Shown: positions 23,977-35,140 of the stretch, in pieces
Position numbering within the stretch: the first letter of the stretch is position 1
Layout of the letters: every line of letters begins with the position of its first letter
DNA from: Amyelois transitella
Lineage: Eukaryota > Arthropoda > Insecta > Lepidoptera > Pyralidae
Length of the DNA stretch: 64,000 nt
NCBI RefSeq assembly: GCF_032362555.1
Contig: NC_083506.1
Coordinates: forward strand, 1,535,501-1,599,500
Direction: 5' to 3'
The notes under the pieces: model-generated
Database searches by the model: none
Seen by the model: only the letters and a program-made list of their open reading frames with translations
What the model was told of the DNA's origin: nothing
Position numbers and translations under genes: made by a program

Positions 23977-24311
23977 ATAGTGTTCAAATATAGTTTTTAA
24001 TAAAATAGTTTATAGTATTTGTAGCAGTTTTATTTTAATGTTTTGGTGGTTGTCCAAATACAATGAGAAAAATCTGGACTTCTATACAATCAAAATCCAT
24101 AATATGCAAAAGCCATAGATTTAAAAAATAATAAATTTATGGGAGGGAAAATTAACTGTCTTAGAAAAATGTATGCTAACATTTTCTTTCTCTTATGTTA
24201 TAAATCATTTAATATGTTAAATTAAAGAAAACATACACTATTATTAAAGATGAGTTTTGTTTCAATAATTTATTTCACTGATTACAATATCTACAAAGTT
24301 GCTCTTAAAAC

Positions 24312-24852
24312 CTAAACATTATATCCAACAATGTGGCGTTTGCCGATGCACTCTCCCACATAGAACCAGAAGAGGACCTCTGCGCCAACTAGGGTGTTCA
24401 AGGTCGCTTGCTTTACTGTCAGCTGTTTCCATGCTCCGGTCTTTGCACTGTTCAGCAGCTTAGCAATACCAGCTTTGACTTGCGGTATCTCACTTAGTTT
24501 AGGTGGGGCCAACTCCACTCGAGCGTATTTCATGAAAATGTTGAATTTTGGCCTGGCTTGAGCAACGGCCGCTGCAAAAATTAAAACAGTTAACCTTAAA
24601 CTTGTTCAGACTGAAAAGTTGGAAAATGTATTTGGAATTAGACTGTAGCAGATGCTTTTTGATTTGGCTCGGTTTTTTTTTTTAAATAAGAAGTAAAATA
24701 CCGAATACTGTTTTGATAAAAGATTTATTATGAATTACATAACTGCATTGGTTTGTAATAAAACTATATAATTTTGTATTATTATGTGGGTATTTTAAAG
24801 GTTAAAAATACTTACAGCTCAAAAGTGAAGGTAATTTAGCTGCGGCGCTCAT
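24312..24852 (-). CDS. ATPsynG: Mitochondrial ATP synthase subunit g
   Basis: Small membrane subunit of F1Fo-ATP synthase, part of the peripheral region that supports enzyme dimers and crista shape. Two coding exons on the minus strand: 24816-24852 (start MSAAAKLPSLLS) and 24312-24571 (stop TAA or similar at 24312-24314). Splicing rebuilds a serine codon across the junction and gives 98 aa, the normal size. The recognisable core is PKFNIFMKYARVEL near the N-terminus and the hydrophobic C-terminal helix LVGAEVLFWFYVGECIG, a single membrane segment with a GxxxG-like pattern. A minus-strand AATAAA lies at 24269-24274. The gene converges on DAP3 (335 bp between stops) and diverges from ribophorin II (384 bp between starts). 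Confidence 0.94.
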
Positions 24853-25236
24853 TTTGGTATTTCGGAAAACACTTGCTCTAAACCGAAAAGCACAAAATTT
24901 TAATTTTGGAATGGAAATCAAGTGACGGATTTGACGGAAATCACCCTTTCTGCTCCTATAACATCTGTCAATTAAATTGTGATTGTCACAGCCCTCAATT
25001 TGTTTGTAATGCACAAGAAACTATGTTTTACAGCCACAACCAGTGGACTTCTTTTGACACTTTTTTCCTATCTGGCAACATTATATGCTACGTCGATCGC
25101 TTTCTGTCAAAATTGGCCGGCTGTCCATTGCAAAATACATTTTAATTTTAAGGTATTTCATGAATATATGTTGTATTACTAGTGTTTCAAACAAAAATAT
25201 TTGAAGTAGAGTTTCCTCAATTTAAACCCTAAGAAA
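24853..25236. promoter_or_regulatory. Bidirectional promoter region, ATPsynG / RPN2
   Basis: Only 384 bp separates the start codons of two divergent genes, so both promoters and 5' UTRs must share it. No TATA box was recognised in a convincing position. Confidence 0.6.
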
Positions 25237-28200
25237 ATGCATTTTTATGGTGAGTATAAAATTATATATTACAACGTTTTTAAAACCAAGAGCGTGGTGT
25301 GATTATATTAATGTTTTTCAATGTTTCCTTTGTTATTTATCAAATAATCATGTAGAAATTATCTAAAGTACTGAAATTCGTGTGGTTTTGTATTACATGT
25401 GGTATAAATCATTCAAAATTCAAATGTTTTGGGACACGTCATTCAATAGCTTCGCCGCACCGGCCTACTCTACGGCATCTTCACCTACACCTAGGTTATT
25501 GGTTTTATCATGTTATGAACCGTCATGACTCCCAAAATATTTGTAAATATTTATAAAATAGGTAGTCTCAGTCTGTCAAATTCAATAATTTTGTTTATTT
25601 TTTCAGGATTATTATTGTTTGCTGTAAGCTTATTAGCATTTAGCAATGCCAGTACCCTGCAAGGCACCATTGACGAGAAGAAGCTCCAGTTAATCCTGCA
25701 GGAAGGCCTGAAATCAAAGGATATTGTCAGCCTTTATTATTCTATCAAAGGGTTAAAGTCAATTAATGTTGCAATCCCTAATGTTTGCCAAGTAAGTGTA
25801 CTGTTTTAAAATATTTTTATTTATTCACCATAATAAGTTATATTTATTCCCTATACAGTAGAGCGTCGATTATCCGAACTAATTGGGGGAAGTGGGTGTT
25901 TGGAAAACTGGTATTTTCGGATAATCAAACTAATGTACATATATATTGATTCAGTCATACAAATTTACGTACAGGTAAATGAAAACCATATTATTTACAG
26001 TGCTGCTAGGCGTTAATTTTAATTAGTGTTTACTAATTAAAATTAACGCCTAGCAGTTACTAGGACGTACAATAACGAAGTGAACAAGTCGCGACAAGTG
26101 TGCGAAAACTGACGCGGGGGTGAGAGGTGGGGGCATTGACCCGCGCGTACTATGTTCGGATGAGCGGTCGTTCGGTTGAGCGACGTTCGGATAATCGACG
26201 CTCCACTGTACTTATTTACCTTTATTCAAATATACCTTTATACCTTTTCCATAATACACTTATGTTCTTGTTAATCATGGTACATTACCAACTATTACAG
26301 CCAAAAGCTCCTCTCTTCCATCTTGTAATATTATCATTTTTATTTCTTATTAGGAAATCAGAGGGTCCAAATATGACCTCAGGAGTGTAGAGCAAGTGTT
26401 CTACCTGACCAATGCGGCAGCTCTCTCCGGCTGCCAGAACGTCCTTACACCAGATGTCATGAACACACCCACACAAATCCTGGACAAGAAGGACGCCACT
26501 CTTCAAGAGCTGTATTATGCCGTGTACTCCCTGAAGGCTCTCGGAAAAGGTTCAATTTATGACAAAGAAGATGGATTGAAGAATCTCATACAAGTGCTAA
26601 AGAAAGATGATTCTCCTGCAAAGTAAGAAGTCTTTTTTTTTTTTCATTAACTGTATAAACAGGATTGTAATAAAAATAATATTTTCTGGTCTACCTTTGC
26701 CTTGCCTTGCCTAAATCAGTGGTTTAGAACTTTGGAAAATTATTCTTAATGCTCTCTTAAGAATGTATACAATGTTTCAATTTTCTACACTATGTATTAT
26801 TTGTGTTGATGTTTGATAAAAATAAATCATCAATTATTATTTTCTTTTATTCTTCATTATTAGAAAGGGGTTTTGTCATGCAGTGACTATATCTCCCTAT
26901 AATGTTTTTTTTGCGAACCTTACAGTAACATAGTAATTTTACCATAAGATGAAACCTTATAATTTCATTATCATTTGCAGCTATGGCTACCTGTTTGCTC
27001 TATGCGAGCACATGGGCTGCGGAGACTGGAGCACCAGTCACGCAGAGGGCGTCCTGCTCGCAGCTGACGAGAGCGACGGCAAGGCACTCCATTTCGAGGG
27101 AGGCCTGCCTGCCACCTCAATGCTGCTCTCTACTATTGCTAGGTGAGTTTAAAATATCAACCTGTTGGCTTGTGATCTTATCCTTGTCCCACAAAATCAT
27201 CATATCTGTCCGCAAAAATCATTCTAATAGAGTGAGAAAACCAGGGTAAATATTTTACATACTACAATCATGACTGAAATGTACCAATGACTTTTTCTGA
27301 ACCATACAATAGTTTGAGTGGTAACTAATGCTTCACATTCAAAATTGTGCCTATAATCATGATTCAATACTGGTTAATTTGCTCTGTAAAAATTAGAGAG
27401 AGATGAGATGGTGGATGGACACTTTAGTGTTAAAACCTGATTCTCACCCCATGTATGATCAAAGGTGCACCTCATTCTCTTGTCCAGAGTAGTGAGAATG
27501 TAACAGGTACTAAACACCAGGAGGAAGAAAAAAGAATTTACAAACTACATAATTTAATGACTAACGGATTGAAGACCATACGAAGAGAAATACATTACAT
27601 ACTCTGTTCCAGAGCCTACAAGAGCCAAAAGAAGCCTTCACCATTGACAGCGGAACAGAAGCTGAAATTCGCAGAGTACCTGCTGTCGCGGCGCTCCGTC
27701 AACTCGCCCAAGGGCGCTGCGCTGCTGCTAGAGGCGGCCTATGCCGTTGCCAATGATGAGGTCAGTTTTCTACTAACTCATAATTGACCTAAAAAATAAT
27801 AGAGATAAATAGATAGAGGCCCCAACTGGTTTCTTCTTATAGCAAGATTATTTTAAAATATTTTTTCATAAGATACCTTTGACATTGCTGAATAAAATGC
27901 TGCATTGTAGTTTATTCCAACTCTTCTTCTTTCCATTTGTATGAGCTCTGGCGTTAAAAAGCGCTTATGTCTTCGCTAATGAGGATTTAGACCAATGACA
28001 AAGTTTAAACTACTTTTATTTTCTTATTGTCAGGTTGGTTGGAAGAAATCCCACTTAGGGATAAGCCCGCCTTTGTACTGTACTGTTTATATTTGTATTA
28101 CTCCATTAGTGAACAATAAAGCATTTACTTACTTACTTGATTATGTATGTAATGTATCGCAACGCGAAAGTTTCAAATCGACATACTACCTTCGTAATTC

Positions 28201-31200
28201 CAACAGCCCACACCAATCGCGATCACAATCAAAGGCAAGAAGTACGTGACAGCCGAGACAGACAACATCGAGATATCCATCACGGACCTACTCCAGCGGC
28301 CCGTCAAGGGCCTGAAACCGGAGGACGTCATCGCCCAATCAGGCACCCGATTAGCTGACGACGTGGTTGTGTTATCCAAACAGCCACTAACCCAGAGAGA
28401 TGCAACCACATTCGTGCTGAATCTGAACAAGATCAAGTCTCAATACGGTTTATATAAAATTGCTTTAAGTGCTGGGAGTAAAACTGCCAGTTTGAACGTA
28501 GCGGTGCTTGGTGAGATTCAAGTGACGAATTGTGAAGTGGGTTTGGGAGATGTTGATGGCACCACGAGCCCGAAGATCACTAATGTGCCGTATCCGGAAG
28601 AGTTACTAGATGAACTGCAGGCGGATCATATGCAAAAGTAAGTTTCTTTATTTACTAGCGACTCGCCCCGGCTTCGCATTGATAGCATTCTATAAAATTA
28701 TGATTTATTAAATGCTACTCGTATTAATGATAAATTTCATAAAAACTTTCCATTTTATAATATATAATGTCCTATGTTAGAATGCGGGTTGTTAGTTAAC
28801 AATACGTTACAAACGTATAGTTAAACGCACACAAAATTTCATTCGAATCGGTACATCAGTTTAGCTGCGGAAAGCGGAACAGACAGACAGACTTTAGCAT
28901 TTATAAATATATGAGTAAAGGATGAACAATTTTAATGTGTCATCATCAAGGCGACATTGTTCGCGTGGAATTGTTGAAAGTTAAACACAATCAAAATCCG
29001 TTGCATAATTTTAAAGATTTAAGCATACAGACAAACAGACTGAAATAGCGACTTTGTTTTATACTATGTAGTAATAGTGAAGTAGGATATTATGGAACCT
29101 TAATGTTCTCCATCCAGGCTGTCGCTGAAGTTCACGGTGCGGGATAGACAGAGCAAGCCGGTGTCGGTGCAGCAGGCGTTCGTGCGCGTCGGGGACCGCG
29201 GGCGCGAGGCCGTGTTCGTGGCGGAGCCCGACAACGCGAAGGCCTACAGGGTCGAGCTGGTGAGACTCCTTTAATTGTGTTGTGATGTTTATTTATACTA
29301 TTAATAGAGAGAAAAGATTTTGGATTTTTGAGTTTATTCATTAGAATAAACTAAAAAAAATATTGGACTGATTTTTTATATAACGAAATTTTGATATAGA
29401 ATAGATCTTTGAGAGTGAAATAAGGATTTTTTTGTTGAAATTCGAATATAGTGAAGAATCGCGTAAAAGCTTGTTTCTTATAAAATTGACTTTTTAGCAT
29501 CATGGAAAAACTTCAAGGGATGAGCATTTGGCAATAGAAACGGGCCAAGTGGCTGTTCCCTACCCAGAATAAGTCCATTCTACGAAATCTGTGGACCGAC
29601 CTAAGAATTCCGAAAAAAGAAACTTGAAATTTTTTTTATACCAAAGAACCCTAAACGGCTGAAATGTTATTTCGGCCATTTTCCTAAGTTACGACTGCTA
29701 TTCAATGCTGGTTGATGATTTATCAATGTGGAAAAACATCGTCAAGATACCTTCAGGCTGCCTGACTGGGTTTTCCTTGTTATGATTTGCTTTCAGTAAT
29801 TACCTGATTTACCAATTCCTTGATAATTGATTATAGATCGGTCTCTGGGCTTTTCCCTAGTGGAACACAGAAGGGCAAAGATCAATAGAATAATATAAAA
29901 ATCAATCTTTATTATAATTTTTATACCAGAATGTGGGCGCCATCGGCAAGCATCTAGGTCATCAATCAGGCGCCTATCAGGTCAGCATCTTCCTCGGAGA
30001 CAGCGCTGTGTCCAACCCCATAGCCTGGGACCTCGGGGAGATCCACTTCAAGTTCGAGAAGGAACCCACTGCCGTCGGTGAGTAGTGTATTAATTTTCCA
30101 AAGTTACTAAAATAATTTCAAATTTATACTTGACCTTGGCCAGAAATTTAACAGATATATCAATGAGGGCTATAGTAGAACCGCCTAAATGAGTCCTCGC
30201 CCGCGGAGTACAGGGGCGCGGGGGTATGACGACGAAGGGGAACGAAAGAGGTGCGGGCGGCGGTCGAGCGTAGCGTGTAATACAAGGGGCGAAATGTTAC
30301 TGGACATTTCTTGAGATATGTGACGTCATAGTGGTTAGCGGCAAACAGGTGAAGATTTTTATTAAAAAAATAATAATGGCTATACAAAATTTGAATGAAA
30401 CAACTGTAAACTATACAACGTGTTCCTTTTGTTATCCCATAACTCCATGGTATCAACGAGACCACGTACATGAATTAAATAGCATAAGCATTTTTCGATT
30501 ATTGTTATTTTCAAATTTTTATTTTTCATACAAAACAATTCGATAAAAATGTGATTTTATGATATATAGGTATGATATGTAGGTAAAAAAAAGGTAATAA
30601 AGTTATGTATGTAATATTTATTTATGCAAAATTTATCAAAATTATAAATCAATCACTTATGTCCATAATATCACTATCACTGGAACTTGATTCTTCACTT
30701 TCACAACAGCCATCATCAGAATCATCAGAATCGTCTTGCACATTAATAATAAAATCAACAACTTCATCTAGGACTCCATCATGTTTGCAATATTCGTCTT
30801 CGATTTTAATCACGTGTTTAACACAATTCTCCCATTTCTCTTTGGGATATTCAGCAAATAATCTCTCTAATATTTCTTTTTTCTGGTCCAAATTAGAGTC
30901 GATACTTTTTTGTGCTAATTGTCCTTTGATATCACCCCAGACCAACTCAATTGGGTTCAGGTCTGGGTGATATGGAGGCAAACGCAATACTTCGTGTCCG
31001 TTTCTTTTCAATACCTCGTCAATTTTGTAAATATCTTCTGTGAAATTACTTTTAATTAATTTATATAAGTCATCCTTTCTAAGTTTTTCATCAAAAGGCA
31101 CGTTATGTCGTCGTAGCCATTCTTGCATAGTTGGCTTGGTAGAAGCCATAGTTGGCTTTTTCTCTTCTCGAACCGAATGATAAGCTGCGTTGTCCATTAC

Positions 31201-33699
31201 TATGACAGAATTTTGCGGTATATTAGGCATGAGCTTTTCATTTATCCATTTACTGAAATTTGCGAAATTCATAGAATCGTGATAATCACCTGTTTTACAT
31301 TTGGATTTGAATATCACAAGGGCTCCGTCTACAAATCCAATTTGACCTCCACAATGTACGATGATCAAACGGTCCCCTTTACCAATATGAGATAGAACGC
31401 CAAGTTCATCCTTTGATTGCCAACATTTTGAAACGTTATGAGACGCGTTTACATAAGTTTCGTCAAGGTATAAAATATGTCTTCCTTCTCTACGATATTT
31501 TTTAATAGTATTTAGGTATTTCCACCTCCACGATGTGATATTTGGCTGTTCGATAAGGAGTTTCCTTCTAGATCCGCATTTCTTAAATTTAAAACCTAGA
31601 TCATGTAATAATAGCCTTAAATATTCCCTGCCGCAGTGTAATATATTCTCTTCTCTAAGTACAGCGTTCAAAGTTTTCAGAGTAGGTATTTTTTTGAAAA
31701 TTGTGTAAAACTGAGTGACTTTTCTTCTTACCACTCCTTTTGTGAAATCGTCTATTTCCACTCTTTTTCTACGAACCTGTTTTGGTTTTCTCGGTGATTT
31801 AAATCTCTCGTTGTCATTTAATGCTTTCCCTTGTTGTACAATTCTAGATACAGTCTTTTCTGATAGTCCAGTAACTTCTGCTACAGTTTTATTTAAAGGT
31901 ATATCTTGTTTATATTCATCAGAATTTGGGTCGAGTTTCTTTTTTCTAAAATATTCATATACGTTAAACGCCATTTGTTTGCACTGACTATTAATTCTAT
32001 GTCCGAAAATATTTCGACTCATCTTGAGAATGTAATCTCATGTATAATTTTCACAAGGCGTCCGCAACTGTCAACACGTGTGATCGCTAACCGCGTAGCG
32101 AGCGAACTGAGTTTTTACAAGAATGCGCCCGCCGCCCGCACCTCTCTCGGTCCCCTTCGTCGTCATACCCCCGCGCCCCTGTACTCCGCGGGCGAGGACT
32201 CATTTAGGCGGTTCTACTATAGTAAGCAACACCAAATAGTTATGTCAAGTTCAATATTAGTGATGTGATTTGACAATAGTGCTTTATTGTAAAAAAATAG
32301 ACTATGCCTACCACCCCTCCGGGGAAAAGGCGTGATTTAATGTGTGTTTAAACAGACTTGTTATAGAAGATACGTAATAAAAGGAAACAAAAGCAAGACA
32401 GATTATTTAATAGTGATGGGTTATGCTTATGTTTGTACAAATATTGTCAGCTAAATATTTTAAATTTACTTTTTAAGCCGCACTATGGTGAAATATATCC
32501 TATATTTCCTATGAAACTTAAGATTGAACATTTGTCTAGGACATAGGCTACTTTATTCATAATTCTTATAAAATGGACTTTTTTAGCATCATGGAAAAAC
32601 CTCAAAGGACTACGGAACGGGTTTTTATTAACTCGGGCGAAGCCTTTGAATCTGAATCCCTTGCAAAACATAATTTTAAAATTTTTATGTATCCCACAGC
32701 AGCCCGCTCCCCGGCCGGGCCGCTGCCGGAGATCCGGCACCAGTTCCGCGAGGCGTCGCCGCGGCCGGCGCGCGCCGTGTCGGACGTGTTCGCGGCGGCG
32801 TGCGCGGCGCCGCTCGCGCTGCTGCTGCTGCTGTGGGCGCGGCTCGGCATCAACTTCGGCAACTTCCCGCTCACTCTCAGCGCGCTCGTGTTCCATTTGT
32901 CGCTTGGAGGTGAGCTGTTGAGATATTTGTTAATGGACATATTTTTACTCGTGTCTTTTGTTTACAGAGGTGAATTCTATATTAAAAACAAAGACGGAAA
33001 GTAAAAATTTAAAACTTTTTCTAGTCCTGATTACATCTTGACCTCAGCACAATTTTTACACGAAACGAATCAACTATAAACCTCCGTATGAGAAACCTAA
33101 TCCATATTGGTTCATGATTATCCAGTTGCCCGTATTGAATTAGTACTTAAAGGTAAAAATCGGTCTTTCATCCCGTCTGAGAGATGAAGACGCAACTAAC
33201 GCCCAGAATGTAGGAATGTGGTTCCCGGCACCAATACAAAAAAGAATAGGACCACTCCATCTCTTTCCCATGGATGTCGTAAAAGGCGACTAAGGGATAG
33301 GCTTAGGCTATAGATCTATGTAAAACATGTGTACCACAATAAAGATGATTTGATTTGATTACATACTTGGGATTCATTTTTAGGCGATGTACTAGCAACC
33401 TGTCACGATTTGAATCTCAATTCTATCATTAAGCCAAATAGCTGAACGCGGCCATTCAGCCTTTTCAAGACTGTTGGCTCTGTCTACCCCGCAAAGGATA
33501 TAGACGTGACCATACGTATGTGTCCTCTTTATAAATGTTTTGGTAACGCCCCGCAGCGTCGCTATCGCTGTACGGCGTGTTCTGGCTGCGGCTGACGATG
33601 TTCGACACGGTGCGCTACCTGCTGCCGCTGGCCGCGCTCAGCTTCCTGTCCGGCCACCGGCTGCTGCGGCGGCTCGTGCGCGACAAGCAGTCGCGCTAG
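25237..33699 (+). CDS. RPN2: Ribophorin II (oligosaccharyltransferase delta subunit)
   Basis: ER-membrane subunit of the oligosaccharyltransferase that N-glycosylates nascent proteins. Exons: 25237-25249, 25607-25791, 26354-26622, 26981-27142, 27613-27760, 28207-28637, 29118-29259, 29930-30077, 32700-32909, 33557-33699 (TAG), 616 aa, near family length. The first coding exon is only 13 nt (MHFY plus one base); joined to exon 2 it makes a signal peptide (MHFYGLLLFAVSLLAFSNA). A long lumenal part follows. Three hydrophobic segments end the protein (a leucine run in exon 32700, one across the last junction, and YLLPLAALSFLSG), then a short basic tail LLRRLVRDKQSR. Polyadenylation signal AATAAA at 33708-33713. 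The exon at 32700 is strongly GC-rich. The intron 30078-32699 holds a complete DNA transposon and that at 25792-26353 a MITE. Confidence 0.93.
25856..26208. mobile_element. Tigger/pogo-type MITE (353 bp)
   Basis: The ends are inverted repeats (CAGTAGAGCGTCGATTATCC on the left and CAGTGGAGCGTCGATTATCC as the complement on the right), start with CAGT and are flanked by TA (25854-25855, 26209-26210), as in pogo-like elements. It has no coding capacity and contains a perfect hairpin at 26003-26056. It lies in a ribophorin II intron. Confidence 0.88.
26003..26056. repeat. Perfect hairpin, 25-bp arms, 4-nt loop
   Basis: Left arm 26003-26027 begins CTGCTAGGCGTTAAT; loop GTTT; right arm 26032-26056 is its exact complement. 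Confidence 0.97.
30173..32219 (-). mobile_element. Complete IS630-Tc1-mariner element with long terminal inverted repeats
   Basis: A 2,047-bp element in a ribophorin II intron, flanked by TA (30171-30172, 32220-32221). Its ends are inverted repeats of about 89 bp: the outer 69 match perfectly, with two mismatches further in. They begin TAGTAGAACCGCC and are GC-rich, unlike the AT-rich interior. It carries one uninterrupted transposase gene. Matched ends, target duplication and open frame point to a young insertion. Confidence 0.93.
30649..32022 (-). CDS. Tc1/mariner-superfamily transposase, 457 aa, DDE with 81-residue spacing
   Basis: Predicted cut-and-paste transposase. Residues ~15-70 form a helix-turn-helix (VAEVTGLSEKTVSRIV) and ~80-140 a second DNA-binding part preceded by a basic patch (RKPKQVRRKRVEID). 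Catalytic acids: LYLDETY (Asp ~187), VIVMDNAAYHS (Asp ~277) and PDLNPIELVW (Glu ~359). There are 81 residues between the last two, against 34-41 in Tc1 and mariner; the insert (about 284-345) reads like a second small domain with EWLRRHNVPFDEKLRKDDL. The last ~30 residues are an acidic, serine-rich tail. From memory, long-spacing groups (named DD82E/Sailor) have been reported and this may belong there. Start chosen at 32022, the first ATG, just inside the left-hand repeat relative to transcription. No stops or frameshifts. Confidence 0.9.
   Translation of the reverse strand: MSRNIFGHRINSQCKQMAFNVYEYFRKKKLDPNSDEYKQDIPLNKTVAEVTGLSEKTVSRIVQQGKALNDNERFKSPRKPKQVRRKRVEIDDFTKGVVRRKVTQFYTIFKKIPTLKTLNAVLREENILHCGREYLRLLLHDLGFKFKKCGSRRKLLIEQPNITSWRWKYLNTIKKYRREGRHILYLDETYVNASHNVSKCWQSKDELGVLSHIGKGDRLIIVHCGGQIGFVDGALVIFKSKCKTGDYHDSMNFANFSKWINEKLMPNIPQNSVIVMDNAAYHSVREEKKPTMASTKPTMQEWLRRHNVPFDEKLRKDDLYKLIKSNFTEDIYKIDEVLKRNGHEVLRLPPYHPDLNPIELVWGDIKGQLAQKSIDSNLDQKKEILERLFAEYPKEKWENCVKHVIKIEDEYCKHDGVLDEVVDFIINVQDDSDDSDDGCCESEESSSSDSDIMDISD
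33310..33361 (+). repeat. LINE 3' tail inserted in repeat A
   Basis: A short stretch ending AATAAAGATGATTTGATTTG interrupts the repeat A copy at 33220-33525. A related tail, minus strand, is at about 58097-58260, where it also follows TTTATTG and a GATTT repeat. Confidence 0.65.
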
Positions 33700-33713
33700 G
33701 CGACCGAAATAAA

Positions 33714-35140
33714 GTCTGGGACATGTTATGATAAGTCTAGCAGTTGATATATTAAGTCTAGATCCCGCAGGTTCTTTGCTTTGACGTGATTGTAAAGGTT
33801 TCATACATGCATATAATTAGGCAGCTTAGGCCGAGGCTACATCTTTCTACTAAAAGGATTTCAATATATTTATAGTAAAAACGACAGTCTCTTTACTGGA
33901 GGGATAGAAAATGTAAGCCAATCAGTTTTAGTGTCCCCAACTTTTCACCAAAACATTATTTGCAAATGCAATTTTTAATATTTATCTACCAATAATTATT
34001 CATATAATAAACTCATCCAGCAGACATGATGAAAATGCTGAAGGCTTGTACTTTGAATATTTGGGATTTAGACAAATGATAGTTAACTTTTAGTTGTTCC
34101 TTTTATTTTACGGAAAGGATTGCTCACACTGTCACAATTTTTTTTTACAACTTCTACATTTTGAAAGACTGGTCCTAGACTTTGAATGCAATGTGAAAAG
34201 GGTGTGTGTGAATTACTTCTAAGTGATGTAGGTATTTACTAAAGAATGTCAGTTTGAGATAACTATTATTTGTACCTACGTTTTGAATGTCGGTTTTAAA
34301 CTTATTTGTCCACACTTGTGTTAAATCATTGAAAGGTCCACTTTTACGTAGTACGTGATAAAAGTGGTCCTTCCAATCTGTATGTAACAAAGAATACCAT
34401 TTTATGCAATAAGATATATCTATTAATAAAAACTGATTTGTTATATTTTTTTCTTTTTATTTAACCTTTCACGACCCAAATGTACACCCAGGTACTAGCG
34501 AAATACGAAACAAATTGTTTAGGATTGAAATTAAGTTTATTGTCTTACATATAGTTACTATCACACAAATACAAATCATTCTCCAATGATTATATCTAAA
34601 TTTACAACGTAAAGAGTTAAAAAAATCTTGCAAAATCTTAAACTTAAATGCATATTAAGCATATAATTATATTTAATTGATATTCCTTATCAATTCATCA
34701 AAATACAGATATCTCTATAATCTTAAGTAGTTGCAAAATGTGTCAGAAAGGCTAAGTCAAGAAAATATATTGGTCAAAAATAAAGAAATTATGGCAATAA
34801 AAATAATGTCTTGGCATTTTATATTCGTGAATTTTTAAAATTTTGTTCTGTTGTAAATTAAGTTTCATTATTTCGTATAATTAAGTTTTATTTATACATT
34901 TTCATTTTAAGAAAAATGTCCAAAGGCGTAATTATTGACTGTGAATTAAATTGTAGTCTAAATCAGTCATTCACAATCAATCCTCTCTGATCCACCTCCA
35001 GGCACTATGGATTGCAGGTACACGTATATAGTCACATGATATTCGGTTCAACCGATACAAAGATCTTAGCGCTTATTTTATCATTGGAATAGTTAATACT
35101 GTAATGTCCAGTCAACACAGACTAGGCACTGTCTTAGAAT
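33714..35140. other. Convergent spacer RPN2 / RnrS
   Basis: About 1.4 kb, AT-rich, between two stop codons. It probably includes a long RnrS 3' UTR. No open gene or clear repeat was seen. Confidence 0.5.

Noticed and set aside
30605-32268. Plus-strand open frames
   Set aside because: Antisense shadows of the minus-strand transposase.
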